Below are positions 52,682-59,158 of a stretch of DNA of 64,000 bases, in pieces (position 1 is the stretch's first letter; every line of letters starts with the position of its first letter). Location of the stretch: NCBI GenBank assembly GCA_017746715.1, contig JAGHZQ010000065.1, positions 270,365 through 334,364 of the forward strand. Reading direction: 5' to 3'. The DNA is from Cyanobacteria bacterium SBLK. GTDB taxonomy: Bacteria; Cyanobacteriota; Cyanobacteriia; Cyanobacteriales; Spirulinaceae. The translations under genes and the position numbers were made by a program. Under the pieces are notes generated by a model. It saw only the letters and a program-made list of their open reading frames with translations. It was not told the DNA's origin and did no database searches.

Positions 52682-54757
52682 ATGGGGATTTGGAAAAAAA
52701 GCCTGCTGGTGCAAATTATTGGTTCGTTTCTCGTCCTCTCCCTCATTGGCGTCACTTTGGTGGGAGTCGCTGCTTTCGATCGCGCCAAATCCTCTCTCAC
52801 TCAAGCCGTTTTCGATCGCTTGACTTTGGCGGTTTCCCTCAAAGAAGCGGAAATCGATCGCTGGTTACTCGATCGCGCGCGATCGCTGCAATCCCTTGCC
52901 GATTTGCCCCCCGTCCGCGATCGCATCGAAGCCTTATCTCTCGAAGGCGAAGACGGCGATCGCGAATTTCTCGACGAGATTTTGCAAACGTTTGCCGATG
53001 GAGAATCCGGACTCAAAGAAGTGTTTCTGCTCTCCCGCAGCAGTCGCATCATTGCCTCGAGCGACTCCCAAGGAATCGGTCAATACGAACCTCGGGTGCA
53101 ATACAGCAAACTCGTATTTGCCGCCAACCCCCTACCTAACGTCAATATCTACGCCGATCCCAATACCGGTAGACCGCAAATTACCTTCGAAACGCCCATC
53201 TCTAACAAAGATGGGCAAAATCTCGGTTCTCTGGCCGCTCATTTGGATCTCGAACGCATCGATACAATTGTCAGTCGCGAGGGGGAGTTGGGCGAAACGG
53301 GAGAAAGCTATATCGTGGGCAATGTGGGGGGGAAAATTGGCGGTGAGTTGGGACAGCGCTACGTTTTCGTGACGGCGGTGGGATTTGGGTCTCCAGAGTT
53401 TGCGGACGGACTCTCGAGCGAAGGCATTAACGCCGCCATGGAGGGGAAAAGCGATCGCGGACTCTATCGCAACTATCGCGGCATTCCCGCCATCGGTGTT
53501 TATCGCTTTTTAGAACGGCAGGATATTGCCCTGATTGCGGAGCAGAGCCAGCAAGAAGCCTTTGCTCCCGCCCGCGATTTAGCGATCGCCATTACCGCGA
53601 TCGGTTTGGGATGCTCGGTTTTCTTGGCTTTGGGCATGTGGATCGTGGCGCGTCAAATTGTCCGCCCCATCGCGATCGTCGCCAAAACCGCCCGCCAAGT
53701 CAGCGAGGGCGTTCAACGCCAAGACTTTCACGCGCTTCCCACCACCCCCGTCCTCGCGAAAAATGAAATCGGAACCCTTGCCAAAGCCTTCAATCAAACC
53801 GTTCTCGAACTGCAATCGGCCTATGGCAAACTGACAGAATACAGTCACGATCTCGAATCCAAAGTCGAGCAACGCACCCAAGAGTTGAGCCAAAATAACG
53901 CCCAATTGCAAAAAACCCTCAAACAATTAAAAATCGCCCAAGCACAACTGATTCAAACGGAAAAAATGGCGGGTTTGGGTCAATTGGTGGCGGGAATCGC
54001 CCACGAACTTAACAATCCCGTCAGTTTTATTTATGGCAATACAGAACATTTGCGGAGCGATATTTTAGATCTGCTGCACCTCGTCCAACTTTACCAACAA
54101 GAATTTCCTCTAGCACCGCCGAAAATTCGCGAATTTTTAAACGATATCGATCTCGAATTCGTCGCCGACGATCTGCCCAAAATGCTCGAGTCCATCGCTA
54201 CAGGAGCCCGCAGAATTCGTGATATCGTCCTCTCCTTGCGAATTTTTGCCCGTCTTGACGAAGCGGGAATTAAGCCGGTGGATCTCGTCGAAGGGATAGA
54301 AAGTACCCTCTTGGTGCTGAAAAGTCGCTTGAATGCCCAACCCAAGCGCCCTGCTATTATCGTCGCCAAAGATTATCAATCTCTACCCCCCATCAAATGC
54401 AATGCCGGACAGATGAATCAAGTGTTTCTTAATATTCTCACCAATGCCATTGATGCCCTCGAAGAAGCGATCGCGCAAGATCTTGTCAAAACACCGACCC
54501 TAACCATTCAAACCCAATTGCTCTCGGAAGAACGAGTGACGATCGCGATCGCGGATAATGGCATTGGCATGACGGAAGCGGTACGAGGCTGCATTTTCGA
54601 GCCGTTTTTTACCACCAAACCCGTTGGGAAAGGGGTAGGATTAGGATTATCCATCTGTTACTCGATCGTGGTCGAACAGCATGGGGGGCGTTTATCTTGC
54701 GAGTCTCAACGCGATCGGGGTACGATGCTAACCATTGAATTACCCAGACCGCTTTAA
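52682..54757 (+). CDS. sensor histidine kinase with extracytoplasmic Cache-like domain
   Basis: TM1 near residues 10-31 is followed by a roughly 240-residue extracytoplasmic region with a dCache-like layout (FLLSRSSRIIASSDSQGIGQ..., GRPQITFETPISNKDGQ). TM2 lies near 300-325, then HAMP, a coiled coil and the phospho-acceptor AHELNNPVSFIYGNTEHL with His441. This HELNNP subtype is typical of cyanobacterial kinases. The ATPase domain has DNGIGMTEAV and GVGLGLSICYSIV. No receiver domain is fused. It follows a solute-binding protein gene on the same strand with an AT-rich 85-base interval, and the aroF leader follows downstream. Confidence 0.93.
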   Translation: MGIWKKSLLVQIIGSFLVLSLIGVTLVGVAAFDRAKSSLTQAVFDRLTLAVSLKEAEIDRWLLDRARSLQSLADLPPVRDRIEALSLEGEDGDREFLDEILQTFADGESGLKEVFLLSRSSRIIASSDSQGIGQYEPRVQYSKLVFAANPLPNVNIYADPNTGRPQITFETPISNKDGQNLGSLAAHLDLERIDTIVSREGELGETGESYIVGNVGGKIGGELGQRYVFVTAVGFGSPEFADGLSSEGINAAMEGKSDRGLYRNYRGIPAIGVYRFLERQDIALIAEQSQQEAFAPARDLAIAITAIGLGCSVFLALGMWIVARQIVRPIAIVAKTARQVSEGVQRQDFHALPTTPVLAKNEIGTLAKAFNQTVLELQSAYGKLTEYSHDLESKVEQRTQELSQNNAQLQKTLKQLKIAQAQLIQTEKMAGLGQLVAGIAHELNNPVSFIYGNTEHLRSDILDLLHLVQLYQQEFPLAPPKIREFLNDIDLEFVADDLPKMLESIATGARRIRDIVLSLRIFARLDEAGIKPVDLVEGIESTLLVLKSRLNAQPKRPAIIVAKDYQSLPPIKCNAGQMNQVFLNILTNAIDALEEAIAQDLVKTPTLTIQTQLLSEERVTIAIADNGIGMTEAVRGCIFEPFFTTKPVGKGVGLGLSICYSIVVEQHGGRLSCESQRDRGTMLTIELPRPL

Positions 54758-54758
54758 T

Positions 54759-54863
54759 CAGTCACCAGTTACCACCTCACCAGTTACCACCTCACCACCT
54801 CACCACCTCACCACCTCACCAGTTACCACCTCACCACCTCACCACCTCACCACCTCACCAGTT
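54759..54863. repeat. tandem CACCTCAC/CACCAGTTAC repeat
   Basis: Runs of CACCTCAC and CACCAGTTAC fill about 105 bases directly after the kinase stop. It belongs to the same CACCAGTTAC-type class that forms the TsaD tail and the kinase insertion at 1461. It is not a CRISPR: there are no spacers. Confidence 0.85.
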
Positions 54864-54933
54864 AAAGAGTGGCGGAGTCGAAATGAGTGCCGTGACGGCG
54901 ATCGCAATTTTGAATCGATCATTTTGAATTGAT

Positions 54934-54965
54934 TTGACATCTCGATTTATCTCTGTTAATGTAAT
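54934..54965 (+). promoter_or_regulatory. putative promoter of the aroF leader
   Basis: A perfect -35 TTGACA at 54934-54939 precedes TAATGT (spacer 17) or TGTAAT (54960-54965, spacer 20). A start near 54972 would put the first leader ATG about 16 bases downstream. This is the only consensus-like pair between the kinase gene and the first leader. Confidence 0.5.
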
Positions 54966-54987
54966 ACCAACTTTTCTTTCCAGAGCG

Positions 54988-55044
54988 ATGAAATTCAATT
55001 GCCGCTATTTTTATTATTGGTTTAGCTTGGTTCGCCGACAGTGA
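54988..55044 (+). CDS. aromatic-rich leader peptide 1 of aroF
   Basis: ATG at 54988 opens an 18-codon frame reading MKFNCRYFYYWFSLVRRQ, ending at TGA 55042-55044. Seven residues are aromatic (three Phe, three Tyr, one Trp), and six of them are packed within codons 7-12. An AGAGCG stretch precedes the start as a weak ribosome site. The last codons encode the 5' arm of a 10-bp hairpin, so ribosome position would decide which structure forms. Short length, aromatic clustering and placement before a terminator match leader peptides of classic attenuators. Function is inferred. Confidence 0.7.
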   Translation: MKFNCRYFYYWFSLVRRQ

Positions 55045-55104
55045 ATCCAGTTGAATCTGGTATGAAATCGGCGAACCGCAAGCGTAACAAACTTGCGGTT
55101 TTTT
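55029..55104 (+). promoter_or_regulatory. attenuator 1 (antiterminator and intrinsic terminator)
   Basis: GGTTCGCCGA (55029-55038) is an exact complement of TCGGCGAACC (55068-55077). The terminator stem AACCGCAAG (55074-55082) with CTTGCGGTT (55092-55100), followed by six Ts (55099-55104), shares AACC with the second arm. The two stems therefore compete. A small CCAG/CTGG hairpin lies between. Confidence 0.72.
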
Positions 55105-55144
55105 AATGGTTTGGAAAGACCCACCTACAACTCTATCGAGACAA

Positions 55145-55207
55145 ATGGCGATCGCGACGCTCTACTCTTGGTTTTACGGATTTTACTTTATCTGGCCGCC
55201 AACTTAG
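55145..55207 (+). CDS. aromatic-rich leader peptide 2 of aroF
   Basis: ATG at 55145, with GAG 5 bases upstream, opens a 20-codon frame reading MAIATLYSWFYGFYFIWPPT, ending at TAG 55205-55207. Eight of twenty residues are aromatic: three Tyr, three Phe and two Trp, spread over codons 7-17. The stop codon overlaps the first base of the antiterminator arm at 55207. It sits 41 bases after the first terminator and 85 bases before aroF. Composition and position match a leader peptide that senses charging of all three aromatic tRNAs. Function is inferred. Confidence 0.78.
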   Translation: MAIATLYSWFYGFYFIWPPT

Positions 55208-55265
55208 CCGGGTAGATGCGTTTGCGTTGCGTTGTCTTCTAACCCGGCACAGTCCGGGCTTTTTT
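55192..55265 (+). promoter_or_regulatory. attenuator 2 (1:2, 2:3 and 3:4 stems before aroF)
   Basis: Region 1 CTGGC (55192-55196) can pair with GCCGG (55207-55211). Region 2 GCCGGGT (55207-55213) is an exact complement of region 3 ACCCGGC (55242-55248). Region 3 CCCGG (55243-55247) also pairs with region 4 CCGGG (55254-55258), followed by six Ts. The arrangement is that of a trp-type attenuator. Confidence 0.78.
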
Positions 55266-55292
55266 ATTGCCCTTTATGTTCGCGAGGAAATC

Positions 55293-56141
55293 ATGTTAAC
55301 GACCAAACTCAACGAAAAAACCCACCCCCAACACAAAACCCCCGTGCAACTCTCCGAAAGCGTAACTTTTGGCGGTGCGGAAGTCGTCATCGTTGGCGGA
55401 CCCTGCACCGTCGAAAGTATAACGCAAATGGAAACCGTCGCCCGCAAATTGGGAAATGCTCCCGTACAAGCCTTACGGGGCGGCGTTTATAAGCCGAGAA
55501 CTTCTCCCTACTCCTTCCAAGGATTGGGACAAGAAGGCTTGGAAATTCTCGCTCGGGTGCGGCAAAAATTCGGTATTCCCGTGATTACCGAAGTCATGGC
55601 CGTTTCCCAGATCGAAGCGATCGCGACTCATGCCGACATGTTACAAGTTGGCAGTCGCAATATGCAAAATTTCGACCTCCTCAAAGCCCTCGGACAAGCT
55701 GGCAAACCCGTCTTACTCAAGCGAGGACTCTCGGCAACTCTCGAAGAATTTCTCGGGGCGGCAGAGTATATTTTAAGTCATGGCAATCCCAATGTGGTTC
55801 TTTGCGAGCGGGGCATTCGCAGTTTTGATGCTTATACTCGCAATGTTTTGGATTTAGGAGCAGTCGTCGCCCTGCAACAACTCACTCACCTCCCCGTCAT
55901 CGTCGATCCTTCCCACGCTACCGGAAAGCGGGAATTAATCGCCCCCTTAGCCAAAGCCGCGATCGCCTGCGGTGCCGATGGTTTGCTGATCGAATGCCAT
56001 CCCGAGCCGGAAAAGTCCGTTTCCGATGCCCGTCAGGCACTTTCCCTCGAAGCAATGGTGGAATTGGTGCGATCGCTACCTCCTCTCGCGGCGGCGGTGG
56101 GTCGTACCGTCCGGATTGTAGAGGATTTAGTGGCGGCTTAA
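55293..56141 (+). CDS. aroF: 3-deoxy-7-phosphoheptulonate (DAHP) synthase
   Basis: ATG at 55293 has GAGGAAA 5-6 bases upstream. The enzyme condenses phosphoenolpyruvate and erythrose-4-phosphate, the first step of the shikimate pathway to Phe, Tyr and Trp. The AroA-I-beta/KDO8P-synthase-like barrel begins VVIVGGPCTVESITQMETVA, and has ALRGGVYKPRTSPYSFQG, LLQVGSRNMQNFDLLKALG, VLLKRGLSATLEEF and VIVDPSHATGKR, which carry the PEP- and metal-binding residues. Only about 33 residues precede the barrel. The ferredoxin-like or chorismate-mutase regulatory domains of other type I enzymes are absent, so allosteric control is uncertain. Two attenuator-like leaders lie upstream. Confidence 0.94.
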   Translation: MLTTKLNEKTHPQHKTPVQLSESVTFGGAEVVIVGGPCTVESITQMETVARKLGNAPVQALRGGVYKPRTSPYSFQGLGQEGLEILARVRQKFGIPVITEVMAVSQIEAIATHADMLQVGSRNMQNFDLLKALGQAGKPVLLKRGLSATLEEFLGAAEYILSHGNPNVVLCERGIRSFDAYTRNVLDLGAVVALQQLTHLPVIVDPSHATGKRELIAPLAKAAIACGADGLLIECHPEPEKSVSDARQALSLEAMVELVRSLPPLAAAVGRTVRIVEDLVAA

Positions 56142-56146
56142 CTCTT

Positions 56147-56197
56147 AAAAATAGGGATGAGGAAGCAAATCATCCCGTTTTCCATCCCCTATTTTTT
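56147..56197 (+). terminator. intrinsic terminator after aroF
   Basis: AAAAATAGGGATG (56147-56159) pairs with CATCCCCTATTTTT (56183-56196), with one bulged C, and a T run closes it. It separates aroF from the next gene. Confidence 0.7.
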
Positions 56198-56282
56198 ACT
56201 TTTCTATATTTTTGTTGAAGGGCGCGATCGCGGCTTCCTTCTCGCGGGATAATAAAAAACTGTTCAAATTGAGAAGGAGATC

Positions 56283-57278
56283 GTGACAGCAGTGCAGAAT
56301 CAGATTAAAGTTGGCGTGTTGGGGTTTGGGGGATTAGGACAAGCCGCCGCAAAAGTCCTTGCACCCAAGCAGGAGATGAAGTTAGTTGCGATCGCCGATC
56401 GCAAGGGATACGCTTACGATCCGGCAGGGTTGGACGGGGATGCCTGCGCTAAAATCTATCGAGAAAAGGATTCTGTGGGCTATCTCGAATCTGGCGGGGT
56501 ATTAAGTAACAATAGCATTCAAGATTTGTTAGAAAAAGCAGACGTTGATGGCTACTTTCTCGCCCTCCCTAATTTACCCAATACATTTATGGCTTCCGTC
56601 GCCCGACAATTCATCGATGCGGGTTGGCAAGGGGTGCTCGTGGATGCCCTCAAGCGCACCTCTGCAATGGAACAAGTTTTAGCTATGGGAGAAGACTTCA
56701 AAGGGGCGGGAATGACCTATATGGCGGGCTGCGGGGCAACTCCGGGGTTATTGACGGCAGTGGCGGCGATCGCGGCGCAAAGTTATGCAGAGATTCATAG
56801 CGTTACCATTACTTTTGGTGTGGGGATTGCCAACTGGGAGGCTTATCGTGCCACCATTCGCGAGGATATTGCCCATTTACCGGGGTTTGACGTGGAAAAG
56901 GCGAGGGCGATGAGCGATGCAGAGGTCGAGGCATTTTTGGATAAAACCAATGGCATTCTGACCTTAGAAAATATGGAGCACGCCGACGATATCATGTTGG
57001 AATTGGGGGGAATTTGCAGCCGCGATCGCGTGACGGTTGGCGGCATAGTAGACACTCGCAATGCGAAGAAACCTCTCAGCACCAATGTTAAAGTGACGGG
57101 ACGCACCTTTGAAGGGAAAACCTCCACCCATACTTTTACATTAGGGGATGAAACCAGCATGGCGGCCAATGTCTGCGGTCCCGCTTTTGGCTATTTGAAA
57201 GCTGGGGTTTCCTTGCATCGCCAAGGACTTTATGGCTTGTTTACGGCGGCGGAAATCATGCCTCAGTTTGTGAAATAA
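56283..57278 (+). CDS. saccharopine dehydrogenase-like NAD(P)-binding oxidoreductase
   Basis: GTG at 56283 is preceded by GAAGGAG 4-5 bases upstream. The Rossmann motif VGVLGFGGLGQAAAKVL is near residue 10 and the adenosine-ribose loop VAIADRKG is near 36. MTYMAGCGATPGLLTAVAAIAA near 144-165 is the conserved Cys-Gly loop of this cyanobacterial group, annotated as saccharopine dehydrogenase-like. The substrate is not established. It is downstream of aroF but separated by a terminator. Cytosolic, no signal. Confidence 0.72.
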   Translation: MTAVQNQIKVGVLGFGGLGQAAAKVLAPKQEMKLVAIADRKGYAYDPAGLDGDACAKIYREKDSVGYLESGGVLSNNSIQDLLEKADVDGYFLALPNLPNTFMASVARQFIDAGWQGVLVDALKRTSAMEQVLAMGEDFKGAGMTYMAGCGATPGLLTAVAAIAAQSYAEIHSVTITFGVGIANWEAYRATIREDIAHLPGFDVEKARAMSDAEVEAFLDKTNGILTLENMEHADDIMLELGGICSRDRVTVGGIVDTRNAKKPLSTNVKVTGRTFEGKTSTHTFTLGDETSMAANVCGPAFGYLKAGVSLHRQGLYGLFTAAEIMPQFVK

Positions 57279-57324
57279 TTTGAGTTTGCGGGCAATATTT
57301 GTGCGATCGCAATATTGTCCGTTT

Positions 57325-58148
57325 TTACTCGTCGCGATCGCTATTTACGAAAATGTTATAAATATCTCGACGTACTGCTAAAGTTCGATATAAGTCATCA
57401 AAAGTCAAACAATAAATATGATTTGAATTTACCAATAATTTGCGCTTGCGCCACTCTAAACGATCTTTTTCCTTCTCTGAAAGATCGGCATCTCTACCAA
57501 TAATCAAGAGTCCCATGCTGTAAAGCGATCGCCCGCCAAAACGATCTTCAAAATCTCTCGTTTCTGACTGAGTATCTAATTTATAAAACCAATCGACAAT
57601 TGGGTGCATCTCAAAAATGTAAATCTATATCAGCCTTGGATTCAAATCCAAGGCTGAAAGCGAAAACCCGTTAAAACGGGTTAATATAAAGGTGATATTC
57701 TAGTCTGCTTTAGCTGACTTTAGTTTTCAGCCAAGAATTTGAATTCTTGGAACTTTGCAAAATCCTCTTTCAAAACGTGGCGACCATTCCGAGAGATTGC
57801 GTTTCGTTGTTCGGAAAATACTATTTTCAACTTTCAACGGCATTCTCAAACTCGACAAAACAATAGGATCGTCGGGTTGAGTCGCCAACGACGAGATCGC
57901 AGGCAAAATCTCCAAATAGATCGTACTCAAAGGCAATGCGATCTGCGATCGGGTTGTAAAATTTCAGGATAGTACGTACCGATTGCAAGAGATAAATGCA
58001 GTTTTTGCCTAAAAAAAGGTAGAATCTCATCTTGTTCTGAGAGAAAGCGAGATGAGTCGAGTAAATTTTTGAAGTCTTTTAACTCTTGTAGGAAAAGAGA
58101 ATAATCTGCTTCAAGTTGCAAGTTGTCAAGTTGTAAAAAATCTTTCAT
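57325..58148 (-). pseudogene. Shedu-like (DUF4263) nuclease gene, frameshifted and interrupted
   Basis: Reading on the minus strand, three frames and two sides of an insertion together give one protein of about 240 residues. The N-terminal part starts MKDFLQLDNLQ with FLSEQDEILPFFRQ. The core has RIAFEYDLFGDFACDLVVGD and YCFVEFENA, the PD-(D/E)XK-like Asp and Glu. The end has DFEDRFGGRSLYSMGLLIIGR and HIYCLTFDDLY. This matches the DUF4263 domain of Shedu anti-phage nucleases. The breaks are 7-bp tandem duplications at 57937-57950 and 57825-57838, and a repeat insertion at 57631-57750 between GFCK and IVDWFYKLD. The ATG follows directly after the stop of the RelE-like gene. Confidence 0.75.
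57631..57750. repeat. four-hairpin repeat element, copy 2, inside the Shedu-like gene
   Basis: In opposite orientation to 44497-44614: CAGCCTTGGATT/AATCCAAGGCTG-type hairpin (57631-57656), AACCCGTT/AACGGGTT (57665-57682), AGTC-GC/GC-GACT (57702-57719) and CCAAGAATT/AATTCTTGG (57731-57750). Hairpin 2 shows paired base changes against copy 1. Confidence 0.85.
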
Positions 58149-58472
58149 TTATTCTTCAGGATTTTGAGCTTTTCCAGTAAATATAGCGGGTCTTTGCTTC
58201 AAAAAGATATCAAAAACAACAATATCTTCACCCTCAAAGGTAAAAACAATACGATAGTCATTCGGCGCACTAATCATGTAATAATCTTTATTATCTGAGG
58301 CTGTCGCTTTTTTAATCTTTTTTTCTTTGACAAATGCTTCAGAAAAGTCTTTTAAAGATTCAATGACCTCAAATACGCCTTTTTCCCCTTTTGCTTTCAA
58401 AGTATCCAACCCTGGAAGCATACTACTGTGGATCGTAACGGTTCTTGTTGCTTGACTGGTTTGGGCTGTCAT
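58149..58472 (-). CDS. RelE/ParE-like toxin-fold protein
   Basis: The 107-residue protein has a C-terminal pattern NDYRIVFTFEGEDIVVFDIFLKQRP, close to the RelE/ParE DYRIxxxxxxDxIxVxDI core. The N-terminal MTAQTSQATRTVTIHSSMLPGLDTLKAKGEKG is unusual for RelE and may replace the antitoxin-binding face. Catalytic residues of mRNA-cleaving RelE cannot be located with certainty. Its stop is directly next to the ATG of the Shedu-like gene (TAAATG), so the two formed an operon. AT-rich composition. Function as a toxin is tentative. Confidence 0.5.
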   Translation of the reverse strand: MTAQTSQATRTVTIHSSMLPGLDTLKAKGEKGVFEVIESLKDFSEAFVKEKKIKKATASDNKDYYMISAPNDYRIVFTFEGEDIVVFDIFLKQRPAIFTGKAQNPEE

Positions 58473-58592
58473 GGCTTTCGCGTGGAATGCTTTTCTCTAT
58501 TCTCATACAAATGTTGCAATCGCGCAATTTGCTGTTTTTATCCCCATATTCGCTATAATCGGAGCTTATTTTATATTGATTCTAAACCTTCT

Positions 58593-58817
58593 TCAGGCAG
58601 CAAAGTCATAAACTGGAGTCTCAACAAAACGAACGGGTTTACTTTGATTCAAAATAATTTGTTGTAATTGTTCTACCGTTGCAGGAGAAAAAAGCTGTTC
58701 TCCTGTTTCTGAGTTGACTCTTGCTGGGACGTTTTCAATAAGGAAAAATTGACCATCTTTTTCTAAAACATAGGTAACGGTTGTTTCAATCAATGTTTCT
58801 TGAAAGTTTTGACTCAT
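58593..58817 (-). CDS. YgiT-type antitoxin-like protein lacking zinc Cys
   Basis: ATG at 58817 follows GAGG about 10 bases upstream and lies 4 bases from the toxin stop. The 74-residue sequence has TYVLEKDGQFFLIENVPARVNSETGEQLFSPATVEQLQQIIL, which matches the IxNVPAxVxxxxGE core of YgiT/MqsA zinc-finger antitoxins. The CxxC pairs of typical members are replaced, so no zinc site remains. It is the expected partner of the DUF4258 protein upstream. It presumably binds the toxin and may repress the operon. The C-terminus RFVETPVYDFAA is common in cyanobacterial copies. Confidence 0.7.
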   Translation of the reverse strand: MSQNFQETLIETTVTYVLEKDGQFFLIENVPARVNSETGEQLFSPATVEQLQQIILNQSKPVRFVETPVYDFAA

Positions 58818-58821
58818 TTTT

Positions 58822-59136
58822 CTATTTCCTCTGGGTAAAATCTTTGTTCCATTGGTTGATATCGGGTTCGTATAAAGTAATAATTTTGATCGAAGGACGA
58901 GAGGGATAACTACAATGAATATGTAGAATGCGATCGCTTGAGGTTGAGCCACAAATCAAACAGCTAGGAAAATATTTATCATCTGGGTAGTCCTCGATAA
59001 TCTGTCCATTGGCGATCGCCTCTTTAATTTCAGTAATCCGAATTCCTCTCAGAATCGAGCGATCGACAGCGTGCTTGGATAACTCAAACTCATCCCGATC
59101 TATTTTTTGACGGATATCTATTATTAATGTTGACAT
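58822..59136 (-). CDS. DUF4258-family toxin-like protein
   Basis: The sequence KHAVDRSILRGIRITEIKEAIANGQIIEDYPDDKYFPSCLICGSTSS followed by RILHIHCSYPSRPSIKIITLYEPDINQW is the DUF4258 pattern (RelE/BrnT-like fold). These genes usually lie directly before YgiT-type antitoxins, as here. The HAxxRxxxRGI start motif carries probable catalytic His and Arg. A likely ribonuclease toxin or translation inhibitor. It is 23 bases upstream of the mntB end on the same strand side and ends at 58822. Confidence 0.78.
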   Translation of the reverse strand: MSTLIIDIRQKIDRDEFELSKHAVDRSILRGIRITEIKEAIANGQIIEDYPDDKYFPSCLICGSTSSDRILHIHCSYPSRPSIKIITLYEPDINQWNKDFTQRK

Positions 59137-59158
59137 CCTTATATTTTAACAGATTGAA

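Noticed and set aside
54759..54863. CRISPR-like array
   Set aside because: Repeats are short tandem units without unique spacers of constant length.
55216..55242. Third mini-ORF (MRLRCVVF) between the leader 2 stop and the terminator
   Set aside because: It has one aromatic residue only, lies within the loop of the antiterminator stem and has no ribosome site. It is probably chance.
54970..55290. T-box or known riboswitch upstream of aroF
   Set aside because: No T-box consensus (AGGGTGG) or other recognised aptamer was seen; the aromatic leader ORFs explain the structure better.
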